A stretch of 64,000 nucleotides of DNA from Aplysia californica. Lineage: Eukaryota > Mollusca > Gastropoda > Aplysiida > Aplysiidae. Positions 1-12,200 of this stretch are shown here, one piece after another. The stretch covers positions 1,646,776 to 1,710,775 of the forward strand of contig NW_004797349.1 of assembly GCF_000002075.1 (NCBI RefSeq). The letters are read 5' to 3'. Each line of letters begins with the position of its first letter. Positions within the stretch are counted from its first letter, which is position 1. A program made the translations under genes and the position numbers. The notes beneath the pieces are model-generated. The model did no database searches, was not told the origin of the DNA, and was given only the letters and a program-made list of their open reading frames with translations.

Positions 1-1390
1 ATTTCAAGCATTTGAAACATGTAGACTTATTCCTTATTGCCTTTATTGATAGGGTTTAGTTTTGACCTATAATCGATCTATGCATGCTATGTTCTGTATT
101 CAACTCAAGACAACTATATTCACAATTCACATACATTTTTGTGCTGCAGAGGTGCTTGGCCAGTGCATGTCGTTTGCTAGAATCTTGAATTTTGAATTGG
201 TGCATAATCAGATCTCAGTTTGTGGAGTTGACATTTCATGAGTGTCTTCATGATCAATAAAAGGCAATGAGACAAGTATTGTATGGAATTTTTTAAAATT
301 TGACCATTGTGTTCTTGTTCCAGCCTAAACAAAACTTTTTAGTTTGGGGAGGGGGGGGGTGTGACACTTCGAGCATTGTATGAAGAAGGCATATCATACT
401 TGTTTGTGTTCTTTGAAAGCCAGGACATTTTCAGGGCATGGGACAATGAAGATATTCTTGAGAGAAAATGTTAGCTTTTTACTTTTACAGTGACTTGGCA
501 TTTGCAACGTGCCGTGCCACACTACAACAGCCATCTTTTGTGTCATATCATGCATATATTACAACTCTGAAGAGATGTTTAGATGGTGAAGTGATGGAGA
601 TTGTGTCACAACGTGTGGAATCCGGCACTCATCAGTTTGTGGTCATAATATTAAATTATGTTTCACCTGAAAGTTTATTCCCTGCTTTTGATTTTAAAAA
701 TATCCATCCATCCTGAACAGAGGTCAAGATTGAATGAGATGTGGGTTGCTTGGTGTCAAAGGTGAGGGTTGCGAGAGAATGGCCGCCAAAGTTTGGTGAC
801 TTCGAAAGCTGTCGTGTCTTTGGAAACTACACATTTTCATTTTTTGTGCCTTTGATCAATGTTTTCCAGAACAATCCATGCAGGAATATTTTTCATTGGG
901 TGTAAAAAAAAGGTGTTGAACTCAACAACAAAAAAATCGAAAAAAATTTACTTGGGCGGAATGATTTCCTTGAATTATTTATTTTGACGAGCGCCTGATT
1001 GCAACACTATGCCTCACATATTATATTACTCTGGAAGAGGATATCAGTCAGCAGTGATATTGTTAACGTTAGTATATATTAGTGACAGTGGTGATTCTTG
1101 CACCAGTACTTCATATGTTTAGTGATGATGAATAAATTTTATATAATAAGTGTACGGTAGTGATGGCGAACGTGAGACTGAAAGTCAGGGTGAGAAAACT
1201 AAGTGTTGTATGCACTCGCTAGTGACATCCTGGGGGCTTGGACCAGGCATCTTTATTATATTTTACATTTACTAGTGTTAGTGGCATTTAAGTTTAAGTT
1301 TATGTCAACTTGAACAATGTAGCCTACAAAACAGAAAAAGACAGTTTGACTTTTGAGTAACGCAAGCATTGACATTGGCCTACATGTAAT
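1..1390. other. Non-coding flank, possible 3' UTR of a gene to the left
   Basis: No recognisable protein. An open frame at 468-716 (82 codons) matches nothing I know. AATAAA at 1131-1136 sits after this AT-rich stretch and could end a plus-strand transcript entering from the left. Confidence 0.3.
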
Positions 1391-1524
1391 ATTAATAACG
1401 GTCGTTTACTAAGTGCAGGGACAAAGTAAGACAATCTTTTTGATAGACAGAAACAATAGAGAGGAGGAAAGTAAAAGAACTATTCAGTGGAGCACTTCCC
1501 ACCACCCACAACTTAGTTTTAGTA

Positions 1525-2308
1525 CAGTCCACTCCGGCTTTAAGCACGGTCATCTCGAGAAAGCTGAAGCGTGCTTGAGTGCGAAGTAGATATAATCCAG
1601 AGATTTTCATGTAGAATATTTCCTGTGCAATTTCCCTTAGTAAGTAAGCCTTTAGTGGTCCTGCAAAAGTGTGCACTGTTATTTTTACCCGCCATGGTAG
1701 TTTTCATTTGTTTGTTTGTTTTGTCTTTTGGTCGAATGGGAAATGAAAACTTAATTTAGACGGCCAGTCACGATACAGCACACTAGGCCTACACACTGCC
1801 GGTGCGTACCACTGCCCCACATTCATACCACCGCCTTCACCCCCTAAACACGGTCTTTGATCCCACCTCGCGCGTGATAGTGATACCAAATCAGGATTAT
1901 CGGATAGCAAGGGGCAATAAGGTGAAATCGCAGCCTGCCCCCTTTTCTCATCTCCCCGACCCTCTTTGTATTTTTTTTTTGTCCATGTGTAGCTTTGCCC
2001 TGCCCTAGGCTAGATCCTATGTCCACGCGGGCAGCTTTGTGCATCTCTCTGCCTTCCTCTCTGCGCATGTGTGTGTGTCAATCACTTGCGCCATTTTTGT
2101 TTCTCTTAAAACACTCACTGCTGAGGTGTAGACTGTGTTCAAACTTTGATGGGTCATCATGAAAGTATTGACTGTCGTGTAAATGAAGCGTGCCTGAAGC
2201 CAAAGTTACCGTGCTTAAACTAGGCATGTAATTTATTTATAGCAAAAATTCGGTAAGAGCCGTTTAGTGTGCTTGAATCCGAAACGTGCTTTATGCCGGC
2301 GTGGACTG
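1525..2308. mobile_element. Tigger/pogo-like MITE, 784 bp
   Basis: Inverted termini CAGTCCACTCCGGCTTTAAG and (reversed) CAGTCCACGCCGGCATAAAG, flanked on both sides by TA. The CAGT...ACTG ends and TA duplication are typical of pogo/Tigger elements. There is no transposase frame, so it is non-autonomous. It is inserted in the 3' tail of a SINE-like repeat that resumes at 2311. Confidence 0.8.
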
Positions 2309-2310
2309 TA

Positions 2311-2500
2311 GAGGTTTTACGGCGCTCGCAACTGCATAAGGTCATATCAGCGCCAGAAGATTAGAGGTGTTACAAGTACAAGAGAGTAACAAACATAAAA
2401 AAGAAGAAGGGGAGGTAAGGACGATAGATGTTTGATAGGAAAGAAGAAGCAAACCACACCAGAGCACCAGCCAACCACCCACAACTGAACAGACCCAGTT
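2311..2500 (-). repeat. SINE-like repeat family A, copy 1
   Basis: Starts GAGGTTTTACGGCGCTCGCA and continues through AGATTAGAGGTGTTACAAG to the CACCAGAGCACCAGCCAACC end. It shares most of its length with 10130-10297, 63565-63733 and, inverted, 39302-39490. In canonical orientation (minus) the GTAAAAC end is the 3' tail. The missing end of the tail (TTTTAG) lies at 1517-1522, beyond the inserted Tigger element. Confidence 0.75.
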
Positions 2501-3530
2501 ATATTGTTGTACTAGCACTAGCAGTAGCAGCGATTTACGAAGTTTATAACAAAATTGCCCCGTAGGGTTCAGCACTAAGTAAGGTGTTTGCACAATCCAG
2601 ACCGTTGGAATTATTTCAGTGGGAAATGCTGACTGCAGTGTTAAGCTCCAGCTGTGATTGCAACCTCTGTAATTGGAGTAACTTGAAGTACAGGCCCGTC
2701 CATGTGCCCTGTTCTATGTTAAGTTGTTAACCCACTCTGAATTTTACTTTAATGAGACTCCATGGTGCAGTATTATCGTTTAACCACCATTGGTTTAATC
2801 CTGCACTACATAATTAACATGTGCTGCTTAGTAAGCATTGTCAGAGGTATGACCTATCAGAATGTACTACTTATTACTTATTCACTTTTATCTATTTGGG
2901 GCTTCAGCCAGGTGTCCCCAGCTTTACACTACACACCCACCCTTGCTCGGTCCGACATTATGTCGCACTTTATAATAGGCCTACTTTAAACGACTTTTCA
3001 CATTTGGCTCAGTCCTTTTGGAGAAGGACATTTAACTCAAGAGGTCCTGAAATAAACCTAATCTAATAATAGTGTTGACAGGGGCATTAAACTATACCAC
3101 TTTTACACCTTTCCTTTTATATATATATATTGAGAAGCATCTCTTGAAATAAAACTCATACATTGTATTATCATCACTCCAACAAATGATTGAAGAGTTT
3201 TAGATAAAATAGAAGTGGACTGATGCAAGTGCTTCTCTGCCTCTCAGAGCCAATCCAGGCCAATTAAGACTGCATCCCAGCATACGCCAAGAAAAGAAAG
3301 AGAAACTCTATAAATACAAGTATCTCATCAATTAGTACTCATAACAGTAGGCCTATCTGTCTTTTTTTTTTTTCATGAAAAGACATGCAGCAAGTACAGA
3401 ATGCACTTGGAAAGTGAAACAACTACGACTTTTTTTTAAAGTAGGTATTTTTACTCTCCCATCCATACAATTTAATAAGTAGGCCTCTAAGAAGTAAGTT
3501 CATTCAGTGTTTAAGTCTAAGGCCATTGAC
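2501..3530. other. Intergenic, nothing recognised
   Basis: AT-rich non-coding DNA with a short (TA)n near 3119. No splice-bounded open frame or repeat terminus found. Confidence 0.4.
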
Positions 3531-3534
3531 CCAC

Positions 3535-3780
3535 ATCACATCATATAAAACACTCATTTGTTGAATAAAGTTAGATCAACTATGCCACTACTATGAGGCA
3601 GGCTTCGGACCTTTGTCGGGGGGGCCCCACCCGGACTTCAAAGGAATACAGCATACCAGCAGAAATATCGAGATACTCAATGAAAATTCCCCCACTTTGG
3701 CATCGAACTGGGGTCTCCTGTGTGCATCAGTAAAACACCGTAAGTAGTAAGGCTACACCACAGACACTGGTGACTAAGAC
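3535..3780 (-). repeat. tRNA-derived SINE, diverged
   Basis: On the minus strand, TGTGGTGTAGCCTTACTAC resembles a pol III box A and CCCAGTTCGATGCC a box B about 45 bases later. A T/G-rich body follows, ending near 3535. The tRNA-like head plus unrelated body is the SINE pattern. Confidence 0.5.
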
Positions 3781-4917
3781 TTGAAGTTGAAGCGATGAAA
3801 GTTTGTACATGCACACGTGGCCTGGTCATTAAAACGATCTTCACAGCCCCGGTCCCAGAAGACAAACTGCACTATCATATTTCATAAAGAACAAGAAAAA
3901 CAAAAACACAATCATTATCAGTAGTAGGCAGCAGTACATTCCCAATCTTTATTCTTTGCTGAAATATCTGTTGTGAACACAAGTCAACAGTATGGTCACA
4001 GATTCAAGTAAATAAGAACATCTCCATAACCACAACATCTTGCTTTGAATCATCAGTGACATAATACAATTGCGTAAGTTATTATTCCAGATTTTAAGTT
4101 ATTGGAATTATATCGTATACAGAGTTTTGTTTATGTAGGCCCTACTTATAATAATAAACATACATCATGTTGAGACATTTTCATTTTTGCTTAAGTCATA
4201 CGGTTGACTTAGGTAAGCTGTGTTTATTCAAGTTTAATAAGAAAAATGACTGAGCAATTGAGTTATGACCGTGACGACGTGTCAAACACATGATATTTAT
4301 AGGCACCATCTCCTGTCCTTTGACAGCTGATAGTCACATCTGGCAGTGTTAAGTTATTCAAAATGTCATGGCAACGGAGTCTAACAGCAACATACAATCA
4401 AGCATTGTGTACTCTCTATCTCTTTCTCTGTGCTTATTTTAACTTTCAATTTTAATGTTACTCATTGAAAAAATATATTTCAGACTACCAAAGGCGCTGG
4501 GAACAAAAACTAACATCAATTCTTTTTGCACAAGAATTTAAAAAACAAAAATAAAAGTGTAAGCTATTTAACAAACACCTCAATGCATGTAGCTTATGAG
4601 CTTAAACACTTTACGGTAATTCTATGAGTTAACGATTTGAGACTGAAAATGATTCCACCCCACCATGTTGTGTCCATAAGAAAGCCATTGCCCTATATTC
4701 CAATTCTCTGACAATGTCGAACCTCATATTGAGCAGATCCACTGGGTTTGATCTTCATTCAAAGTTTTGCTGGAAAGGTTTGACAAATATATTAAACATG
4801 CATGAAAATCATAGGACAGCAGACAGTAATGCAATGGGGACGTCCAGCTGAATGGCATCAGGTTGACATTAGTCAGAATTGTGTGTTACTGTGTTCCTGG
4901 CAAAAACCTGCTTGACC
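3781..4917. other. Intergenic, nothing recognised
   Basis: AT-rich, no coding signal. TTTATT at 3948-3953 would be AATAAA on the minus strand and is one distant candidate for an AF9/ENL 3' end; it is over 3 kb from the stop codon. Confidence 0.3.
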
Positions 4918-5065
4918 TTATGTGGAGAGTTCAAAGGAAGCACATCAACACAAAAAAGTAATCTAATGCTGAGGAAAAAGCAAGACAGATGGGCAGAAAC
5001 AACAAAGGGACGGTAAAGAAGTAGGAGCTACCACTGGCCCCTCCAACCACAAGCAGCATTACGAT
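4918..5065 (-). repeat. Dispersed repeat family C, copy 1
   Basis: It shares an ordered set of motifs with 12026-12170: AAGCACATC.ACACAA, GA.AGACAG..., GACAG...GCAGAAACAA, TAGGA.CTACCA.TGGC and CCCTCCAACCAC. Similar but shorter traces lie at about 1435-1515 and 54745-54812. Class unknown; the last motif also resembles the end of family A. Confidence 0.5.
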
Positions 5066-6890
5066 ATTTTTGGACCCCTCAAACATCAGCAGCTTTGTTC
5101 CTCTAAAGAGAGATTTCCTTTTCCTTTAAAGCCACAGTGACTATTGAGCTTTTTGACTACACTGTGTACACATCACCAAACTGAGAACTGAACTCGCATT
5201 ATGAGAAGGACGCACTCAACAGATCCCAGAACGACATGTGTCTGTATGATCTCTCTGTACAACACTGGGTGCGGCTGGTGTAAGAAGTCAAACTGCATCA
5301 TTAAGACAAACCACAGGATTATTAAGATGTTCATTTTCAACAAATAGCTAGAAAAGACAACACCTTTTTCAATAATTTGATCATGGAAGATAATATTTTC
5401 CACCTAAAGGATAATTTGTTATCAAACAAAACAGCAGATTTTTGGGAACCAAGAATCCGAGGATCGTCCACCAATGTCAACTTCACCCACTGAGTGAAAG
5501 TTACCGTATGGTGAGGTGTGACATCAGATTACAGAAGGCACGACTGGGCCATACCTTTTTGAGGATAAGACAGATTCAGGGGTAACAGTAGCAAGATACC
5601 ATGATATGTTACAGTACTTTGAGTTCCCAGCACCACAAGACACAGCGGGCACGTGGTGGAAACAAGGTGGAGTCAGTAAATACCTGTACAGCTGGTAAAA
5701 CCATGTTAGGAGACAGTGAGACAGAATCAGTTCAAGAGGTGAAAATTTCAACTGGCCAGCCAGTTCACCTGGTTTGAGTGCACCAGATTTCTTGCTTACG
5801 GGCTTCTCAAGAAACATGTTTACAACAGCTTGCGTCAAGACGTTCAGCAAGTAAAGCAGAACATAATCACTGAGGATGAAATTCATGAACTCACTCAAAA
5901 CAATAAACAAGCCTACTGACGCTATGCAAAATGTGTTGAAGAGGGTGCAGGGTCATGCGATATGATATTATGACTTCTGTGCCACCCTGCAGTTAGTTAT
6001 ACAATGTTAAATTAATTTAATTAAGTACAATGTACCTTCTTATTCCTAGATTGCAAAAGAAAAAGGAAGTGTCATATATCTAAATTTTGAAGTCTCCAAC
6101 ATCTTTTTACGCAAACCTCTTTGTACTTGAATACTGCTAATGGAATATATAATAATAAGATAACTGGATTTTTCCTACACATTTCTGTACCTAAAATAGC
6201 AGGTGATTTACTAGAACAAAAGATCTTTTTAAGTTAACAAAAGCTTAGCACATATATTATAATATAGAGCACCTGCATACAATGCGAATGAAAGATTTAA
6301 CATACACACATACGGAATCCTCTATTGCAAGCACCGTAGCTTTATGTTTGTGTGCCAAGAAAGCCCTTATAACTTCAATGTATCAAATAACTGAAGTTTT
6401 ACTAAAGACAACTGGCTACTACAACAAGTTCAATACATGAACAATTCATCCATTGAATCAAACCTCCAGCGACAGTTCCGCACATAAATATTTAATGTAC
6501 ATTACATCAACTGACTTCAACATTAAACAATTACTTTGGCAAGAATCCGAGGTAAAATGATGATAATGAAAAGAAAACACTCCATCCAACTTCCTGCAAA
6601 GAAACAACCATACACACCAACAAGCCGATTCACACAATTGACCAGCACTTTCACTCCGAAAGTCCCATATATTTCTCCACTTGCAACAGCAAAGGTTAAG
6701 GTGAATAAACACCAATAACCAAGCCCACTTTTCTTGACCAGATACCCATCCACCCCCACCCCTACCCCCTGAATTAATGACATACGTGGAATGAGTGGAT
6801 GAAATTCTCAGAGCTAGGAGAACACTATATAACAAATTTACAATTAGCCTACCCTTAATGAATGTTTAGCACTGAACATAAACTTCCTTC
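5066..6890. other. Downstream flank of AF9/ENL, nothing recognised
   Basis: No credible exon. The open frames at 5524-5910 and 6458-6835 (minus) have no family resemblance and no supporting splice sites. Part may be 3' UTR of AF9/ENL; TTTAAT at 6491 (ATTAAA on minus) is a weak signal. Confidence 0.35.
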
Positions 6891-6895
6891 TATGA

Positions 6896-7242
6896 TAATA
6901 ATAATAATAATAAATACCATTTGTATCGCGCACAAACCCACTCTACAGCAAGCTCTATGCACTTTACACTATATTATTACCCCAGCAGACCATAGAACAC
7001 TCAGAAACATTCACAGCTTCCCGGGAAGCATGCAATGCAAGCAGCTGATTAAGAGCTCAAACACTAATAAACTGACAAGATCTTTCACTGTCTATAGCTG
7101 AGTACCCATTCACACCTGGGTGAAGTGAGGAAAATTCGTGTAAAGTGCCATCCAGGAACACAACGTCGGGTCCCTGACAGGATCTGAACCCACGACCTTA
7201 CAGTTGCGAGTCTGAGAACCTAACCACTAGGCCACCGATGCC
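6896..7242 (-). repeat. Near full-length tRNA-derived SINE, about 347 bp
   Basis: On the minus strand it begins GGCATCGGTGGCCTAGTGGT (box A) and has GGTCGTGGGTTCAGATCC (box B). The body contains TTCACCCAGGTGTGAATGGG, and the 3' end reads GCGCGATACAAATGGTATTT followed by (ATT)n at 6917-6896. Head, body and A/T microsatellite tail in order make this a clear SINE. It lies 90 bases past the AF9/ENL stop, so it may be transcribed in that 3' UTR. Confidence 0.8.
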
Positions 7243-7331
7243 ACAATAAACACATTTTAGCACAATTTATAACCACGAGGTAAACAAGCATATAAAATAA
7301 ATAATAATAATAATTTCAAACACCACAAGCA

Positions 7332-9236
7332 CTAACCCCTCAAAATATCTTGAATCTGAAAAATCACATTTTTATCCACACTGCAAATGTCAAAGAACAA
7401 TGCAGTGTCATCTAAATCAAAGTCATCAGTGTTTCCTATCACATCAACAACCTTATCTAACAAGCTTTGATTTGCTTCTAACTGAGCCTTTTCAATTTTT
7501 TCATTTATAGAGATCAACTCTCCAATGGGTATGCCATTTGGTGCCAGGATATCTAGTCCTCTCGTCTCAGTCTCCTCTGACTTAACCACCTCCACAATAC
7601 TGGGTTTCTCTTCTTTATCTTTCTTAGAATGGCTTTTGGACACTTTTTTACTGTTGCTTGAACCATCCTTTTCCATCTTGGGTTCCTGAACACCCTTTTT
7701 ATACAGCTCCGGTGAATTTTTGGATGGCTTAGAAACTTCACAACTCTCACTGTCATTGGTCTGCTTGCTGAAAACATTCTTCAGATCTTTGTGCGATGAA
7801 TTTATGGAGGGCTGGTCCTCCTCCGAATCACTGTCACTGTCTGTGAGTCCAGAAGTTATCTGTTTCACTTTCTCTTCATCCTCCAATGCTTCCCGGTCGG
7901 AATTTACCGCAGAAGGGCTATGAGATGACAAGCTGCTGCTACGATGGCGACTTCGACTAGAGCTTTTCTTGGTGTCTGAGACAGAGAGTCTTTCCTCAGC
8001 ACCGGGAGACTGCAGTTCGCGAGGCTCTTCATGCTCCTCCTCAGACTGACTTTTTATAGGAGACAACAAGAGCTGAGGCTGGAAATCGGCAGTCAGAGCC
8101 AGTTTTTGAGACTTGGACAGGCCTTCTGATTTAACCCTCTTTTTCTCTTTCACCTTTTCTGGATCCTTGACCTTTGCTGCTACTGCTGTTGCATCTTTCT
8201 CCTCCTCTTTCTTTGGTTTTGACTTGTGCTTAGACTCATGACTATGTTTATGCTCACTTGAGTGTTTGCTCTTGTCAGGTTTATCTTTTGATATACTTGA
8301 CGATGATTTGCCTTCTTTGGGTGGTTTTGTTACATTGCTGCTGCTTTTCTCCTTCTCTTTCTCCTTTGGCTTCACTGTCTTTTCTTCCGTACTGGCAGAG
8401 GAAGGAGCTGACTTGAACTTTTTATGCTCAGTTTCCTCTTCCCGAGCAGGAGATTCAACAGGTCTTTTATGAGATTTCTTTTCTTGTCTGTCCTTCTCTT
8501 TGCTGCTTCTGTCTTTTCCTGAATCCTCTTTAGGTCTCTTGGATCCTTCAGAAGTGCTCGACAAAGATGGCTGTGATGCTGATTTGTGTGAAGAACTTTT
8601 TTCTTTATGTTTTTCTTTATCTTTACTACTGGAATTATGTTTTTCCTTACTACTTGAAGTGCTGCTATCTTTCTCTCTACTCTCTCTGTCCTTATGTGAA
8701 TGCTTCTCCTTACTTCCTGAACTCTTTCTGTCTGAGTGGGAAGCTGAACTTGACGTTTTACCAGCTGAGCTTGAACTATCCTTTTCTTTTAGACTATCTG
8801 TTTCTTTACTCTTTGAAGAAACCTCTGTCACTTTAGATTTGTGCTCTAAATCTTTGCTCTTATGATCTTTTTCTTTTTTATGAGTATCTTTGTCTCTATG
8901 TCCTGAGGACGAACTTTTTTCTTTCTCCTTTTCTTTATCTTTCTTTTTGTCCTTCGACTTATGTTTGACAGGTTTCACCTCTTTCTCCCTCTCAGAGCTC
9001 ACGTGCTCCTTATGGAGAGAGTCTAGCTTATGCTTTGATGAAGATGTCTTATCTTTTTCTTTGTGCGACAATTCTTTTTTCGACATCAGAGAGGAATGTA
9101 AGCTTTCCTTTTTAGGAGATAGTTCTTTTTCCTTTTTAGCTGGAATCTTTTCTTCATCATCAGATGTTGTTGGGGATAATGATGACAAAGACTGAGCAGG
9201 GGACACAGATTTCTTCTTTTTCTTTTTGACTTTTTC
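7332..9236 (-). CDS. MLLT3/MLLT1 homologue: AF9/ENL last coding exon: long disordered region and AHD
   Basis: A single 1,905-base exon encodes 634 residues and the stop. Most is low-complexity Lys/Ser/Glu/His sequence (repeated [11 protein letters not shown] motifs), as in AF9/ENL but much longer. An acidic patch [11 protein letters not shown] follows. The last ~72 residues form the ANC1-homology domain, which in AF9 folds on binding AF4, DOT1L, BCOR or CBX8. The strong base bias opens several antisense frames here; I read those as composition artefacts. Confidence 0.95.
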   Translation of the reverse strand, partial: EKVKKKKKKSVSPAQSLSSLSPTTSDDEEKIPAKKEKELSPKKESLHSSLMSKKELSHKEKDKTSSSKHKLDSLHKEHVSSEREKEVKPVKHKSKDKKKDKEKEKEKSSSSGHRDKDTHKKEKDHKSKDLEHKSKVTEVSSKSKETDSLKEKDSSSSAGKTSSSASHSDRKSSGSKEKHSHKDRESREKDSSTSSSKEKHNSSSKDKEKHKEKSSSHKSASQPSLSSTSEGSKRPKEDSGKDRSSKEKDRQEKKSHKRPVESPAREEETEHKKFKSAPSSASTEEKTVKPKEKEKEKSSSNVTKPPKEGKSSSSISKDKPDKSKHSSEHKHSHESKHKSKPKKEEEKDATAVAAKVKDPEKVKEKKRVKSEGLSKSQKLALTADFQPQLLLSPIKSQSEEEHEEPRELQSPGAEERLSVSDTKKSSSRSRHRSSSLSSHSPSAVNSDREALEDEEKVKQITSGLTDSDSDSEEDQPSINSSHKDLKNVFSKQTNDSESCEVSKPSKNSPELYKKGVQEPKMEKDGSSNSKKVSKSHSKKDKEEKPSIVEVVKSEETETRGLDILAPNGIPIGELISINEKIEKAQLEANQSLLDKVVDVIGNTDDFDLDDTALFFDICSVDKNVIFQIQDILRG

Positions 9237-12200
9237 CTGAGAATGAAACAAAAATTATAATTATTAATTTCATCATAAACTTCATCTTACTAACAAATAC
9301 AAAAGAAGAAAACTACATACGACTGGGCTTCATTCTGAGCAGGTGGAAGTTATGTGTAAAAGCTGGAACCATATCTACCCCATAGTAAGTATAAAAAAAT
9401 ATCAGAACAAGACTTCAGTTTCACAGGATCAAGCTCACATCAAGCACATGTACATTTAAAAACTCAACTGCTGATCAAAAAAAGGAGTCTTCTTTCACCA
9501 TATTATTATCAGTTACAAGTTACAGAACAACAGATGAAGGATAAGTTTGATTTAATAAAGCCTTATAGTTATACTCAGACTCCTGAATCACAACTGCTGA
9601 CACTTGACAACCAAACTCTTTAAATTCTTTTTCATCCACACCAGTTTTGGAGCACCAAAATAAAAACCAGGGTCACTGGTGGTTTACGAAGATAAAAAAA
9701 AGCATAAATGTGTTCTGACTTGCACAATTTTACCCATATATGCATTAAAAAAACAGTACCAATTGGCAGACAATAATAAAAGATCCCTTCAGGCTAACTG
9801 GAGTTAAAAGTTACATAATGTAATTCTTTTCAACCCGTGACCATGAGCGGAAAAGAAATGATGGTGATATCTCTGATTTTTATTTTTTTTTCACAGAAAG
9901 ATGTAAGGTCCACCTTCAAAACTTGTAACTCCAACTTGATCTCAACCTCCAGAAAGCAAGTGAGCAGTACTTAATGACAAGACAGCACCATGTCTCAATA
10001 GGAACACATTAGAACAAAAAAGCAATAGCATCACTGAGAAGAACAAGCAGCAGACTCCATAAACCACCCGATTTTCTGTTTCAGTCTTTTCATTCTTTAC
10101 AACCACTGTGAACGGCTTTTTTAGTTTTAGAAAGTGTTTTACGGCACTTGCAACATAATAAGGTCATATAAGTGGCGAAGATTAGAGGTGTTACAAGAGA
10201 GTAACAAACACAAAAAAGAAGGAGGGGAGATAAAAATTATAGATGTTTGACAGGAAAGAAGAAAAAAAACACACGAGAACACCCGCCAACCACAAATTCT
10301 GTGAACAGCACAGTAAAATCTTGCTCCATATTCTTTTTGACCCTTCTCAGTACCTCATCCTCGAAATAAAAGTGAAGACTAAAAATAAGATAAGGCTGAC
10401 ATTATCAGAAACAAAATCAATCAAGCCTCCTTCTCATTACAATTTATATGAACAAAGATAGCTATGACAACTCTTTACCTTAAGGGGGTCTTTGGACGGC
10501 TTGGGTCCTCGTTTCTTTTCAGCTTTCGGCTTAATTGCAGTGCCAAATAGGTCAGTAAATGGCTGTGGTGTAGGCTCTACTCCTTGCTCAACCTGAAAGA
10601 GAACATTTTTATTTTTAATACACATGAACATTGAATTCAAAGGGGATAAAAAGCTTCAAAATTTCCACTGCAACAGAGAGAATAGAAAGAAATATATGAA
10701 TGGTGGTTGAGGGGGGGGGGGAGTATTTAAACAGACAATGGGCACTTTAATGGCAGAGTACTTTGTCCCCCAGACAGAACAGTATACTGTAAAAAAAAAA
10801 TCATTCCCAAAAAGAAGAGAAGAATTCTGACTTTAACCCTGATCTTCCATACATTTCTCACATTCATAACCAACTGCAACTTCCCATCATGACAAATTTC
10901 ATCATACAGAAGAAACGTAATTTTATTTAAAAAGACACCTCAATATGAGGCAACTAACACAATGAAGAAATCACTCATAAACATTAAAAAGGCAATTGTA
11001 GTCTGGTCAGTTTGTCAAGCCCAAAGCCTTCACACAGTAACATTTTCTAAAGTACATAAAAATAACTCAAGTAACATTTTTGGGAGGATTAAGTGCCTGA
11101 GTTGACATAGGTAAGGTAATTGAAACAAACACTAGTTTCATGAGGCTAAGTTTCCATCAATGCACCTTTTTTATCAGCACGATGTGAATACTGTTTACGT
11201 GGAGTATAAGAAGTAGCTAATTGAAAATGCAACCAGTAGAGAAAAAAAATTATATTATTACAATTTCCAATTTTTAAAAAAACAAGTGGTTAACTAATGT
11301 CCTACTGTATCCGCACCTTAAAAAAGTGGAATGATGGTGGTGGTCGGGGAGAGGAGGAGGAGGGAAAGGCGTGTAAACAGACAATAGGTCATTTTTTCCC
11401 CTTCATTGTCTTATGTTGGACCAGGCAAGTCACAAAAATGCGTCATTTTTAGCATTGTGCCGTACCATGACGTTATAGAAGTTGGCAAAATTTTCCGTTC
11501 GCAGTTGCCCATAAGATATTACATGTGTGCCGCTAATCATCTAGCTGCAATTCTTCTGTACAGAGATTTAGCCACCTAACAAGCACACAGCGTAGATTCG
11601 TATTATGGAACAAAATATGCGCAATTCAGTACTAAATTAACTAGTTTGTGTTTACTGCTAGGCACCATAACGATCAATACAAGTCTGGTCTTGCAGACAA
11701 AACACATGTTCTTGAAAAGCATAATCACCAAAATGGCTTTAAAAATGAATAAAATTTCACTCTTTGACTAAGAAGTTTTCTGAAATTATGGGTAAGATTG
11801 GGAATACTGGAAATAAGGACTGTGAGAAAAGTGACACAATAGAAGACCCACCCAGGGTCTGGATATGTGTCACGAGTGGACAGGATCTAGACAACAAGTC
11901 CATTAAGACTGAAACATGAGACTGCTGTCCGGGGGGGACAGGCTTGGCTGAAAATCAGTGCTGACAGTAGGAACACATACCTTCTGGCAGTGAAAGGGTT
12001 AATGACAGCCCCATATCTCCATTGTTTGTTTGAGTAAAGAGAAGCACATCGACACAATAATGATCATTTAGTGATAGGACAAATAAGACAGTGACCGACA
12101 GACAGAAACAAAAATGTAGGACCTACCAGTGGCACCCTCCAACCACTCACAACTTTGACCCCAGACTGAAACAGAACAACAAAAATTTCAAGTAAATTAT

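Noticed and set aside
468-716. 82-codon open frame as a gene
   Set aside because: No recognisable motif, no clear splice or promoter context; likely chance in 3' UTR-like DNA.
7150-7242. Possible tRNA gene
   Set aside because: Box A and B are present but the body continues into a SINE with an ATT tail and no full cloverleaf was recognisable.
7720-9195. Several plus-strand open frames opposite the last AF9/ENL exon
   Set aside because: Strong Lys/Ser codon bias on the coding strand removes stops from the antisense strand; Leu/Phe/Ser-rich products have no known domain.
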